From UBA1479 sp040221095 (lineage in GTDB: Bacteria > Pseudomonadota > Alphaproteobacteria > Rhodospirillales > Casp-alpha2), in contig JAVJVP010000017.1 in the NCBI GenBank assembly GCA_040221095.1, positions 124,001 to 188,000 of the forward strand: a stretch of DNA of 64,000 nt. The letters run 5' to 3'. Below are positions 1 to 7,870 of the stretch, piece after piece; the stretch's first letter is position 1, and each line of letters opens with the position of its first letter. The notes under the pieces were generated by a model. The model searched no databases. It was given only the letters and a program-made list of their open reading frames with translations, and was not told the origin of the DNA. Both the position numbers and the translations under genes were made by a program.

Positions 1-104
1 GTCCGTGTCGGCGACCGGGTCGAGCACGCAATTTTCCGCTAGGCCCCGGACGGCCAAGCCGCGCTTGCCTTGGGCAGGCTTAAATCATAGGTTTCCCCCC
101 GCGT

Positions 105-181
105 CGGGGCGTAGCTCAGCCTGGTAGAGTGCGTGCTTTGGGAGCACGATGTCGCTGGTTCGAATCCAGTCGCCCCGACCA
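105..181 (+). tRNA. tRNA-Pro (anticodon TGG)
   Basis: The sequence folds as a full cloverleaf. The acceptor stem CGGGGCG (105-111) pairs with CGCCCCG (171-177), and the CCA end is encoded at 179-181. The anticodon stem CGTGC/GCACG encloses the loop TTTGGGA (137-143), so the anticodon is TGG at 139-141, which reads proline codons. The T arm carries the usual GGTTCGAAT. Bases 1-104 upstream hold no feature I can support. Confidence 0.97.
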
Positions 182-311
182 GTATTCGGGCAGGGGGCCC
201 GGTGCCGTCCCGCCGCCCCGCCCATGTGACCGTTGACGGCGCGGCCCGATGGCCGCATAGAAGACCTTAAGACGCGCGGCAATCGGTCGCGCCAGGATGG
301 GAATTGGGAAG

Positions 312-623
312 ATGAGCGAAGCGCGCATTTTTCAGCCGGCGAAGAACGCCATGCAGTCCGGCCGGGGCAAAACCCGGCGTTGGATTTTGGAATACGAGCC
401 GTCGGAGGCCCGCGTCGCCGATCCCCTGATGGGCTGGATCGGCTCGGGCGATACCCGGGGCCAGCTGCGGCTCAAGTTCGACAGCAAGGACGAGGCCATC
501 GACTACGCCAAGAAGAACGGCCTGATCTACAAGGTGATCGAACCCCATACCCGCCGCGTCAAGCCGAAGAGCTATTCCGACAACTTCGCCTTCGACAGAG
601 TGGGCGACGTCTGGACCCACTGA
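312..623 (+). CDS. Complex I accessory subunit, NDUFS4-like (ETC complex I subunit region)
   Basis: The 103-residue product matches the bacterial NDUFS4/18-kDa complex I subunit family. It opens with the family's ARIFQPAKNAMQSG and contains the aromatic stretch RRWILEYEP and the C-terminal VKPKSYSDNFAFDR. In alphaproteobacteria this small protein is an accessory subunit of NADH:ubiquinone oxidoreductase on the cytoplasmic arm. An in-frame ATG at 297 would add five residues, but the family start and a purine-rich stretch before 303 favour 312. The gene lies alone between two tRNA genes, about 47 kb from the nuo operon in this window. Family identity is clear; incorporation into this complex I is inferred. 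Confidence 0.88.
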   Translation: MSEARIFQPAKNAMQSGRGKTRRWILEYEPSEARVADPLMGWIGSGDTRGQLRLKFDSKDEAIDYAKKNGLIYKVIEPHTRRVKPKSYSDNFAFDRVGDVWTH

Positions 624-669
624 TCCGGGCTGCGCGTCGGGCCGTTTTACCGGCGCATGCCTGCCGGGG

Positions 670-746
670 GACCCCGTAGCTCAACTGGATAGAGCAGCTG
701 CCTTCTAAGCAGCAGGTTGCAGGTTCGAGTCCTGCCGGGGTCGCCA
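670..746 (+). tRNA. tRNA-Arg (anticodon TCT)
   Basis: The acceptor stem GACCCCG (670-676) pairs with CGGGGTC (736-742). The discriminator base is G743 and the CCA end is encoded at 744-746. The anticodon stem GCTGC/GCAGC holds the loop CTTCTAA (702-708), so the anticodon TCT is at 704-706 and reads AGA and AGG. Confidence 0.97.
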
Positions 747-779
747 ATTATATCAATGACATAATGGGAGTGGGGCGCG

Positions 780-1145
780 GTGAGCTTGAAACGCATGGTT
801 CTGCAGCTCGGGCAGGGAACCGATATCCACGGCGCGGACAGCACCAAGGCCGCCGAACGCGCGGTGCGTGACGCGCTGTGGCGGAATTTCCTGCAAATCG
901 CCGATGCCCTGGGGCAGCCGCGCGACAACATGGTCATCGAGGTAACCATCGGCGCACCCCGCCCCGAGACCATCGACAAGGCCGCCGTCGCGGCCGTCTT
1001 TCCCTATGGCCAAATCACCGTGACCTGCAAGGAAGGTGGATTGGAAATAGCGACGCCGGACGGCCAGGATTCGACCCTGCTTGCCCATGCGGCCGTCGTG
1101 GTCCGCATGGACGTTCCGGACGACGTCCTGGGGGACGCCCGATGA
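780..1145 (+). CDS. Lin0512-family protein, first paralog
   Basis: The 121-residue product resembles the Lin0512 family (TIGR02058-type), whose function is unknown. Recognisable parts are the N-terminal LQLGQGTDIHG, the helix TKAAERAVRDAL, a central MVIEVTIGAPRP and KEGGLEIATP. The start is GTG. The gene ends inside the start of the next gene (ATGA overlap at 1142-1145), and the two products are clearly paralogous. They are therefore probably co-translated and may assemble together, which is inference. No catalytic residues can be assigned. Confidence 0.75.
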   Translation: MSLKRMVLQLGQGTDIHGADSTKAAERAVRDALWRNFLQIADALGQPRDNMVIEVTIGAPRPETIDKAAVAAVFPYGQITVTCKEGGLEIATPDGQDSTLLAHAAVVVRMDVPDDVLGDAR

Positions 1146-1507
1146 GTGAAAAACTGGATCGCGTGATTTTGGAAATGGGCTCCGGTGTCTCGCTGCGCGG
1201 GGGCAACTACACGAAAGCCGCGTGCCGCGCCGTCGATGACGCCATCCATCATTCAAGCCTGTCGTTCATGCGCGAACTGGGCCGGGACCCGGATACCGAT
1301 ATGACGGTCGAGGTGACGATCGGCGTGCAGGACCCCTCGGCGGTCGACGTCGAAGCGGTGCAGGCCCTGCTGCCGCACGGCCGCGCATCGGTCCACGTCG
1401 TCAAAGGGGGCTTGAATGTGCCCTATCCCGAGCGCGGGTATGAGACCGTCATCGCCAGCGCGGCGGTCGCGGCATTTGCCGATATGTCGCGGTATAGAGC
1501 TTCCTAA
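1142..1507 (+). CDS. Lin0512-family protein, second paralog
   Basis: The 121-residue second copy of the same family shares the layout of the first: RVILEMGSGVSLRGG, TKAACRAVDDAI, MTVEVTIGVQDPS and VKGGLNVPYPERG. The paralogs align end to end, with most identity in the first strand-helix unit, in EVTIG and in KGGL. Its ATG overlaps the stop of the first gene. Function is unknown; the strict pairing suggests a heteromer. Downstream, 1508-1664 holds only a short palindrome before the next gene. Confidence 0.75.
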   Translation: MSEKLDRVILEMGSGVSLRGGNYTKAACRAVDDAIHHSSLSFMRELGRDPDTDMTVEVTIGVQDPSAVDVEAVQALLPHGRASVHVVKGGLNVPYPERGYETVIASAAVAAFADMSRYRAS

Positions 1508-1596
1508 AACCGGCGGAATTTCAGGTTTGGGAACTTTCCACGCGAAGCAGCGTTTCCGGCTTCCGACGCTTTCACGACAAGTCCCGGTTCTATGAC

Positions 1597-1617
1597 ATAC
1601 GTCCAATTGAAACGTAT
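1597..1617. promoter_or_regulatory. Palindrome ATACGT-N9-ACGTAT, possible operator
   Basis: A perfect 6-bp inverted repeat with a 9-bp spacer lies about 50 bp upstream of the PAS-GGDEF start, in a locally AT-rich intergenic region. The spacing suits a dimeric regulator. No regulator can be named, so this is a candidate site only. Confidence 0.3.
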
Positions 1618-1664
1618 ATCGTGTTCAGCAACACTAATAATCGCCCGGAATTTCTTCCCTGAAA

Positions 1665-2651
1665 ATGGACCAATTTGGAGTAAGCCCGTTGGTTGACAAT
1701 GCCGAAAACCGACGATCCTTCGCGACGAAATTGATGGAAGACCTAATCGTCCCGACCTTTGTGTTGGACGCCGAAGGTAAGGTCATCATCTGGAACAAAG
1801 CCCTCGAACGGTTGACAGGCGTGCTTGCCGAAGATGTGATCGGAACCAAGTCCCATTGGCGCGGTTTTTACGAAAAGCCTAGGGCATGTTTGGCAGACAT
1901 GTTTGTCGGCGGAAACAAAGAAGACCTGGATGCGCTGTACGCCACCCATTCCGCACCCGAAGTGCACAACGGGCTCAGGGCGGAAAATTGGTGCGTTATG
2001 CCGCGGGCCTCGTTGCGATTATATTTAGCCATTAATGCAGGGCCGATTTACGACGAACACGGCGACTTGATTGCCGTTGTTGAAACCCTTCGCGATATGA
2101 CGGCGCAAAAGAAAGCCGAGGATTCACTGAAGCTTCTGGCGAACATGGACAAACTGACCGGTCTTGCCAATCGGCGCGCCTTTGACACGGCTTTGAGTGA
2201 ATGTTTGGACCGTGCCCGCAAGGGGGGGGAAGCCCTGGCGTTGATTCTGGGCGATATTGATCACTTCAAAGCTTACAACGACCACTATGGGCATCAGGGC
2301 GGGGACGAGTGTCTAACCCTTGTTGGTGAAACCATTGGCAAGTCGGCCGGCCGTCCCATGGACGTCACCGCACGGTATGGCGGCGAGGAATTTGCCGTCA
2401 TTCTGCCTAACATCGAATCACAAGGTGCGGTGCAGGTCGCGCACCGAATCCTTGAGAATATTTTTGACCGTAATATTCCACACGCAGCCAGTGCCACAGC
2501 GGATCGCGTGACAATGAGTCTAGGTGTTGTCGCCCTTGTTCCTGGCGAGGCGGTGACGGAAAAAGATATGATCAATTGGGCGGATCAGGCGTTGTATCAA
2601 GCAAAAGAAAACGGCCGCAATCAGGTTGTGGTTCAAAGCGCCGTTTTGTGA
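1665..2651 (+). CDS. PAS-GGDEF diguanylate cyclase
   Basis: The 328-residue protein has a PAS domain at about residues 20-150 (LIVPTFVLDAEGKVIIWNKA) followed by a GGDEF domain at about 155-325. The active-site loop is intact as GGEEF (239-243). The inhibitory I-site RxxD (RPMD, 230-233) sits exactly five residues upstream. DKLTGLANRR (162-171) and LGDIDHFKAYND (196-207) are the substrate and metal-binding segments. It should make cyclic di-GMP under PAS control with product inhibition. There is no membrane segment. Base composition is clearly lower in G+C than the neighbours, with codons such as CTA that are scarce around it, which suggests acquisition by transfer. Confidence 0.9.
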   Translation: MDQFGVSPLVDNAENRRSFATKLMEDLIVPTFVLDAEGKVIIWNKALERLTGVLAEDVIGTKSHWRGFYEKPRACLADMFVGGNKEDLDALYATHSAPEVHNGLRAENWCVMPRASLRLYLAINAGPIYDEHGDLIAVVETLRDMTAQKKAEDSLKLLANMDKLTGLANRRAFDTALSECLDRARKGGEALALILGDIDHFKAYNDHYGHQGGDECLTLVGETIGKSAGRPMDVTARYGGEEFAVILPNIESQGAVQVAHRILENIFDRNIPHAASATADRVTMSLGVVALVPGEAVTEKDMINWADQALYQAKENGRNQVVVQSAVL

Positions 2652-2774
2652 AGATCGGGAAACTCCGTGTGCGGCGAGGGTTTCCATTCCGGCATGCAGT
2701 AGAGCGCATGGTTGCCGGGGCCGCCCACGAACTGAATACTCAATAAAGGGCAGTCGCCCTTAAACAACCGGAAA

Positions 2775-3431
2775 TCAGCCGTTCAGCCCGACCGGACAGG
2801 CCACCCCCGTGCCGCCGAGGCCGCAATAGCCCCGGGGGTTCTTGGCCAGATACTGCTGGTGCGCTTCCTCGGCGTAATAGAACGGCCCCGCATCCTTGAT
2901 TTCGGTCGTGATCCTGCCGTAGCCGGCGTCGGTGAGTTTCTTCTGATAGGCCATCAGCGAGGCCTCTGCGGCGCGGCGCTGCTCGGGCGAATTGACGTAG
3001 ATGCCGGAGCGGTATTGGGTGCCCCGGTCGTTGCCCTGGCCCATGCCCTGGGTCGGGTCGTGGTTTTCCCAGAACACCTTCAGCATATCCTCGAAGCTCG
3101 CCTTGGCCGTGTCGTAAACCGCGAGCAGAATTTCGTTATGGCCGGTCTGGCCCGTGCAGACCTCCTGATAGGTCGGATTGGGGGTGAACCCGGCGCCGTA
3201 GCCGACCGCCGTCGTCCATACGCCGGGCGTCTGCCAGAACATGCGCTCTGCCCCCCAGAAGCAGCCCATGCCGAACACGGCGGTTTCCATGCCGTCGGGA
3301 AACGGCGGCTTGATGCGGTTGCCGGTGACGACATGGAATTCGGAGGTGGGGATCGCCGCGTCGCGGCCGGGCAGGGCCTGGTCGGCGGTCGGCAGTTCAG
3401 ATTTGTTCGGCATCTTGAACAGGGAAAACAT
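2775..3431 (-). CDS. msrA: Peptide-methionine (S)-S-oxide reductase MsrA
   Basis: The protein reduces methionine-S-sulfoxide in oxidised proteins. The catalytic motif GCFWGAE is present with its cysteine at residue 57. Two resolving cysteines lie in the C-terminal YCGLGGTGVACP (Cys203 and Cys212). The start at 3431 gives 218 residues and has GAGG nine bases upstream. An ATG at 3440 abuts that GAGG and is less likely. The gene stands alone on the minus strand, and the adjacent plus-strand gene starts divergently. Confidence 0.95.
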   Translation of the reverse strand: MFSLFKMPNKSELPTADQALPGRDAAIPTSEFHVVTGNRIKPPFPDGMETAVFGMGCFWGAERMFWQTPGVWTTAVGYGAGFTPNPTYQEVCTGQTGHNEILLAVYDTAKASFEDMLKVFWENHDPTQGMGQGNDRGTQYRSGIYVNSPEQRRAAEASLMAYQKKLTDAGYGRITTEIKDAGPFYYAEEAHQQYLAKNPRGYCGLGGTGVACPVGLNG

Positions 3432-3572
3432 GGCGGTCATCCTCGAAAATCCGGGTGTGGTTCAGCATATAGGAAACACGGCCCGGATATCCATGCGGAC
3501 TCGCGAAAGCGTGACCGGCGGGCCGCCTCGGCCCCGCCATTTTTCTTGGATCGGGGGCCGTTCGGCCATATT

Positions 3573-3740
3573 ATGGCGGCCATGCAACGGCAGATCGCAC
3601 TCGCAGCCCTGGTCGGCATGGCCGCCCTGATCTTCGCGCCCGAATTGAGGGACGCGGGGACCTTCGTGCTGTCGAAAAGCCTGGATGCGAACGCCATGAA
3701 GGTGGTCCAGAACAGCCTGTACGGGCTGGGATGCTTCTAG
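3573..3740 (+). CDS. Hypothetical small protein with N-terminal hydrophobic segment
   Basis: This short reading frame (55 codons, or 52 from the ATG at 3582) encodes a hydrophobic N-terminal stretch, IALAALVGMAALIF, followed by a polar tail ending in GLGCF. It could be a secreted or membrane-anchored small protein. No family is recognised and there is no strong ribosome-binding site. It lies between divergent msrA and the oxygenase-like gene 28 bp downstream. Confidence 0.3.
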   Translation: MAAMQRQIALAALVGMAALIFAPELRDAGTFVLSKSLDANAMKVVQNSLYGLGCF

Positions 3741-3767
3741 CCCGCCGCACAGCGGCCGTTGTCTGAC

Positions 3768-4406
3768 ATGTCCGATTCACCTCAAGACGGCATTCTCGAC
3801 CTGTGGCCGACCAAGCTGATGCGCCGGCGCCTGCCGGGGTTCGAGGAACCGACCCAGGCCCTGGTCAAGCTGATCCGCGACATGGAGCGGGTGAACAAGA
3901 ACCTGACCACGGACTATCTGGCGCCCGATTTCTTCAATCTGGACGACCCCGCCGTCGGCTGGCTGCGCGAGCAGATCAACCAGACCGTGGTTGATTATCT
4001 GCGCGCCATCGGCATCGACTACGACGTGAAATGGACCATCCAGGGCTGGCCCAACATCAACCGCCTGGGCGATTACCACGACGCCCATAACCATCCGGGA
4101 TCGTACCTGTCCGGGACCTATTACCTGAAGATGCCGGGGGCCAAGGAGCCCCTGCGCAACCGCGCCGACCTGCGCCCCTCGCACATCACCTTCTACGACC
4201 CGCGCCCGGGCGTGAACATGACGGCGATCGCCAAGGACCCCTACGTCGACCCGGAATACACGGTGCTGCCCGAACCGGGCCTGCTGATGATGTGGCCGGC
4301 CTTCCTCAGCCACTTCATCCATCCGAACCTGTCCAAGGACACGCGGGTCTCGGTCAGCTTCAACATCGTGTTGAAGTGGCAGGACCACTACGTGCCAAGG
4401 CAGTAG
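3768..4406 (+). CDS. 2OG-Fe(II) oxygenase superfamily protein (TIGR02466-like)
   Basis: The 212-residue protein resembles the TIGR02466 group of putative 2-oxoglutarate/iron(II) oxygenases. The double-stranded beta-helix core is visible as WPNINRLGDYHDAHNHPGS followed by YLSGTYYLKMP, then a late HFIHPN and the 2OG-binding RVSVSFNI. The early histidines and the late histidine are the likely iron ligands. The ATG at 3768 is preferred; an in-frame TTG at 3759 adds three residues. The substrate is unknown. Confidence 0.75.
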   Translation: MSDSPQDGILDLWPTKLMRRRLPGFEEPTQALVKLIRDMERVNKNLTTDYLAPDFFNLDDPAVGWLREQINQTVVDYLRAIGIDYDVKWTIQGWPNINRLGDYHDAHNHPGSYLSGTYYLKMPGAKEPLRNRADLRPSHITFYDPRPGVNMTAIAKDPYVDPEYTVLPEPGLLMMWPAFLSHFIHPNLSKDTRVSVSFNIVLKWQDHYVPRQ

Positions 4407-4496
4407 CCAACGGCATCGGAAACGGACTGGACAGTGGGCCGAGCCGGTCCCTAGAGTCACCCGATACAAACCGATAGGGCGGGGAGGCGTCACGGC

Positions 4497-4763
4497 ATGG
4501 ACAGATCGCGTGCGTTTTTTTGGGCGGCGGCCCTGGTGTTCGCCGTTTTCGCCGCCGACATTCTGATCGCCAAGGCGCAGATCGTCGCGGGAAACACAAT
4601 CCCCTTGCACCTTCCGGAATGGTTGCAGTTCCTGACCCTGCTGCTGGCTGTCGTATTTTTTGTGGTTGGCACCTTGATCCGCGAACGGCAGGAGGCGGAT
4701 GATGGCAATGCCGAAGCTGTCGTTCATGACGACGGTCGGCCGGACGCGCAATCCGCAAGGTGA
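4497..4763 (+). CDS. Hypothetical small membrane protein
   Basis: The 88-residue product has two predicted membrane segments (about residues 7-25, AFFWAAALVFAVFAADILIA, and about 45-62, FLTLLLAVVFFVVGTLI) and a short acidic cytoplasmic tail. No family is recognised. It ends 43 bp before the TRAP substrate-binding gene on the same strand, so it may be expressed with that transporter, although it is not a standard TRAP component. Confidence 0.55.
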   Translation: MDRSRAFFWAAALVFAVFAADILIAKAQIVAGNTIPLHLPEWLQFLTLLLAVVFFVVGTLIRERQEADDGNAEAVVHDDGRPDAQSAR

Positions 4764-4806
4764 CGCCCGCAGTCCGTATCAAAACTGTCTTTGGGAGGAG
4801 ACAACG

Positions 4807-5973
4807 ATGTCAGACAAGCTTCAGCGCGAAAACGTGTTCCAGACGCCCATCGATCGTCGGCGCTTCTGGCAGTTGACCAAAACCTATGGTTTCACCGCCC
4901 TGGCGGTGACGGCGGCGGGATCGGCCCTGTTTTCCGAGCAGGCCGTGGCGCAGACGGCCAAGGAAGAAAACGAACGTCAGAAGGCCGCCAAGACGACCAT
5001 GAATCTGGCGACGGAGTACGTCGTGGGCGCCACCCGATACTATCCGTTGGTGCAGTTGAACCTGAAGGAAAACATCCAGAACCTGACCAACGGCGACGTC
5101 TACGTGAAGTTGTCGCCGGGCGGTGTCCTGGGCAAGGGCGGACAATTGGCCTCCAAGGTGCAGTCCAACACCATCCAGGCGGCGCAACATTCCGTGTCCA
5201 ACTTTGCGCCCTTCGCGCCGGCCATCGACCTGATCAACGTGCCCTATTGGGCCAACACCAACCAGAAGTTCACCAATCTGGTGACCTCCAAGACCTGGAA
5301 GGACGACGTCCACACCAAGGTCAACGAGAAGGGCTTCGAGGTGCTGCTCTATCTGGTGCTCGATCCGCGCACGGCGGCTACCCGCAACGGCTTCGGCAAG
5401 GTTCTGAAAACGCCGGAAGACATGAAAGGCATGAAGTTCCGCGTGCCCGGCTCCAAGATCCTGCAGCAGTTCTACCGCATGGCCGGCGCCAATCCGACGC
5501 CCGTGGCCTGGGGTGAAACGCCGACCGCCATCAAGGAAGGGGTCGCCGACGGCCTGGATCCGGCGCTCGTCGCCCTGTATGCCGCCGGTTTCAGCGGCCT
5601 TTTGGAAACCGTGTCGTTCATCAAGTCGGTCGAAGACGCCCAGGTCTATTCCTGCAATCTGCAATGGCTGCGCAGCCTGCCGGAAAGCACCCAGGCCGGT
5701 ATCCGCACCGCCGCCGACATCACCTTCCAGCAGAACCTGGCTCAGGTGCCGGCATCGCGCGCCTACGCCATGGCGGAAATGGCCAAGGGCGGCACCAAAT
5801 ACTACGCCCCCAACGAAGCCGAATTGCAGCAGTGGAAGGAAGTCACCGGCGCCCAGCGCCCGGAATGGAACGACCTGAAAATTCAGCTTGCCGGAAGCCT
5901 GGCCAAGTTCGGCGCCTTCCAGGAAGCGGCGGAAACCCAGGGTCAGTACTACGTGGACGACGTCAAGGGCTGA
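4807..5973 (+). CDS. TRAP transporter substrate-binding protein (DctP family)
   Basis: The 388-residue periplasmic solute receptor has a twin-arginine signal (DRRRFWQLTKTYGF, then a hydrophobic stretch ending AVAQ). The mature part shows DctP features: a core strand with PEDMKGMKFRVPGS carrying the conserved arginine that binds carboxylates, and NPTPVAWGETPTAIKEGVADG. A strong ribosome-binding site, GGGAGGAG at 4793-4800, fixes the start. It is the first gene of a P-Q-M operon. The ligand is probably an organic acid; the sequence does not show which one. Confidence 0.88.
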   Translation: MSDKLQRENVFQTPIDRRRFWQLTKTYGFTALAVTAAGSALFSEQAVAQTAKEENERQKAAKTTMNLATEYVVGATRYYPLVQLNLKENIQNLTNGDVYVKLSPGGVLGKGGQLASKVQSNTIQAAQHSVSNFAPFAPAIDLINVPYWANTNQKFTNLVTSKTWKDDVHTKVNEKGFEVLLYLVLDPRTAATRNGFGKVLKTPEDMKGMKFRVPGSKILQQFYRMAGANPTPVAWGETPTAIKEGVADGLDPALVALYAAGFSGLLETVSFIKSVEDAQVYSCNLQWLRSLPESTQAGIRTAADITFQQNLAQVPASRAYAMAEMAKGGTKYYAPNEAELQQWKEVTGAQRPEWNDLKIQLAGSLAKFGAFQEAAETQGQYYVDDVKG

Positions 5974-6043
5974 GGCCCATCCGTGCATGGCGGGCCGCTT
6001 GCGGCCCGCCATTTTTCTGTTGATCAATGAGATATAGACCGCG

Positions 6044-6562
6044 ATGACGCGCGCGATCCTACGCACCATCGACCAGAACGGCGAACGCTACCTGCTTCTC
6101 GTCTTCTACGCTCTCGTCGTCGCCGTTATCGGCGTCGAGGTCGTGCGCCGGTTCCTGCTGTCGTACTCGAGCATCTGGGGCGAGGAAATCGCCCGTTTTG
6201 CCTTCATCTATCTGACCTGGGTGGGGGCCAGTGCCGGGGTCAAGAACCGCAGTCATATCCGCATCGACATCATCTATGGCTTGGTGCCGGAACGCCACCA
6301 TGTCTGGTTGTATGTCTTTGCCGATTTGGCGACCATGGCGTTCGCCATCGTCGCGCTCTACTACTCCATGATTCCGATCCTCACGGCGATCGATTTTCAC
6401 AACGTCACCGACGGACTGCGCATCAATCGGACGTTTTTCCTGATCGCCGTGCCGCTGGGATTCGCCATGACGCTGGGGCGCATCGTGCAGAACCTGGTGC
6501 GCGACATCGATGACCACCGTGCCGGACGCCCGGTGTACCGCGGCAAGAAGTTGTTCGAGTGA
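6044..6562 (+). CDS. TRAP transporter small permease (DctQ)
   Basis: The 172-residue membrane protein has four hydrophobic segments and the DctQ signature WGEEIARFAFIYLTWVGAS, followed by RSHIRIDII. It forms the membrane part of a sodium-driven TRAP importer with the large permease encoded next. Its TGA stop shares one base with the ATG of that gene (TGATG), which indicates translational coupling. The 70-bp gap to the receptor gene includes a GC-rich inverted repeat, GCGGGCCGC...GCGGCCCGC. Confidence 0.9.
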   Translation: MTRAILRTIDQNGERYLLLVFYALVVAVIGVEVVRRFLLSYSSIWGEEIARFAFIYLTWVGASAGVKNRSHIRIDIIYGLVPERHHVWLYVFADLATMAFAIVALYYSMIPILTAIDFHNVTDGLRINRTFFLIAVPLGFAMTLGRIVQNLVRDIDDHRAGRPVYRGKKLFE

Positions 6563-7863
6563 TGTACCAACTATACGCCGCGTCAACGGAGCTGGGTTGG
6601 ACGGTCTACGGGCCGGTGCTGGGCATGGCCGCCCTGATTTTACTGGGGGTGCCGATCTGGGTTGTCCTGGGCCTGGGCACGGCGCTGTTGCTGTCGGTCA
6701 CCGAAGTTCTGCCGTTGACGTTGATCGGCGAAACCCTGTTTTCCGGCATCGACAGCTTTTCCCTGATCGCCGTGCCGCTGTTCATTCTGACGGGCGACGT
6801 CATCGTCACCACCCGGATGTCGCATAAGCTCTTGGGCTTGGCCGAAGCCTCATTGGGCTGGATCCGCTCCGGCCTGGGAACCTCGACGGTCATGGGCTGC
6901 GGCTTCTTCGCCTGCATCTCGGGTTCCGACGCCGCCGATGCGGCGGCGCTCGGGCGCATCACCATTCCGCATCTGGTGGCGAGAGGATATCCGCTGCCCT
7001 ATGCCTGCGCCCTGGTGGCCAGCGGCGCGACGACCGGCATCCTGATCCCGCCGTCGATTTCTTACATCATCATCGGCCTGACATTGGGCATCTCGGCGTC
7101 GACACTGTTCCTGGCCGCTGCCCTGCCGGGGGTAATGGTGCTGCTCGCCATTATCCTGACCAATGTCGCCGTGAATCGGGTGCGCGGCTATGAGCGCAGC
7201 TCGGGTGGTTTTTCCGTGCCGGTGTTTGGCCGCGCCTTCTGGGCGGCGCGGTATGCCCTGATGGTGCCGTTCATCATTCTAGGCGGGATCTATTCCGGCA
7301 TTTTCACCCCCACGGAATCGGCCTCGGTGGCGGTGCTGACCGCAATCGCCATCGGTTTCGGCACGAAACAGCTTCGCCTGTCGGACGTCCCCCGCATGAT
7401 GGAACGTTCGGCCGAAGTGAACGGCGTCATCGCGCCGATCATCGGCATTGCCTTGTTGTTGGCGCAGGCCCTCGCGGCCCTTGGCGTGCCGCAGGCCTTC
7501 GTCGGCACCATCACCACCCTGACCACCGAGCCCTGGATCGTGGTCCTGCTGATGCTGGGCGTGTTCGTGGTCGCCGGATGCGTCATGGAGACGACGCCGA
7601 ACATCGTCATCCTGGCGCCCCTGATGCTGCCGCTGGCTCAGGAAATCGGCATGGACAGCATCCATTTCTGCATTTTCATGGTTACGGCCCTGGGCGTCGG
7701 CTTCATTACGCCGCCGCTCGGCCTCAATCTGTTCGTCTTGTCGGGCCTGACAGGGGTGCCGGTGATGCAGATCGCCGTACGCGCCGTGCCCTATGTCCTG
7801 ACCATGCTGGTGGTCGTGCTGCTGCTTGCCTTCGTGCCGTGGCTGTCGCGGTGGGCGGTCTAA
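6562..7863 (+). CDS. TRAP transporter large permease (DctM)
   Basis: The 433-residue protein has about twelve hydrophobic segments typical of DctM, the sodium-coupled transport subunit. Recognisable family stretches are SGSDAADAAALGRITIP, GATTGILIPPSISYIIIGL and TALGVGFITPPLGLNLFV. The start overlaps the stop of the small permease. An upstream in-frame GTG at 6559 adds one residue and is unlikely. The gene ends seven bases from the end of the oppositely oriented second TRAP operon. Confidence 0.92.
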   Translation: MYQLYAASTELGWTVYGPVLGMAALILLGVPIWVVLGLGTALLLSVTEVLPLTLIGETLFSGIDSFSLIAVPLFILTGDVIVTTRMSHKLLGLAEASLGWIRSGLGTSTVMGCGFFACISGSDAADAAALGRITIPHLVARGYPLPYACALVASGATTGILIPPSISYIIIGLTLGISASTLFLAAALPGVMVLLAIILTNVAVNRVRGYERSSGGFSVPVFGRAFWAARYALMVPFIILGGIYSGIFTPTESASVAVLTAIAIGFGTKQLRLSDVPRMMERSAEVNGVIAPIIGIALLLAQALAALGVPQAFVGTITTLTTEPWIVVLLMLGVFVVAGCVMETTPNIVILAPLMLPLAQEIGMDSIHFCIFMVTALGVGFITPPLGLNLFVLSGLTGVPVMQIAVRAVPYVLTMLVVVLLLAFVPWLSRWAV

Positions 7864-7870
7864 ACATGCG

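Noticed and set aside
1..42. An open frame running into the window and ending TAG at 40-42 (VRVGDRVEHAIFR).
   Set aside because: It could be the end of a gene, but 13 residues without a recognisable family are not enough.
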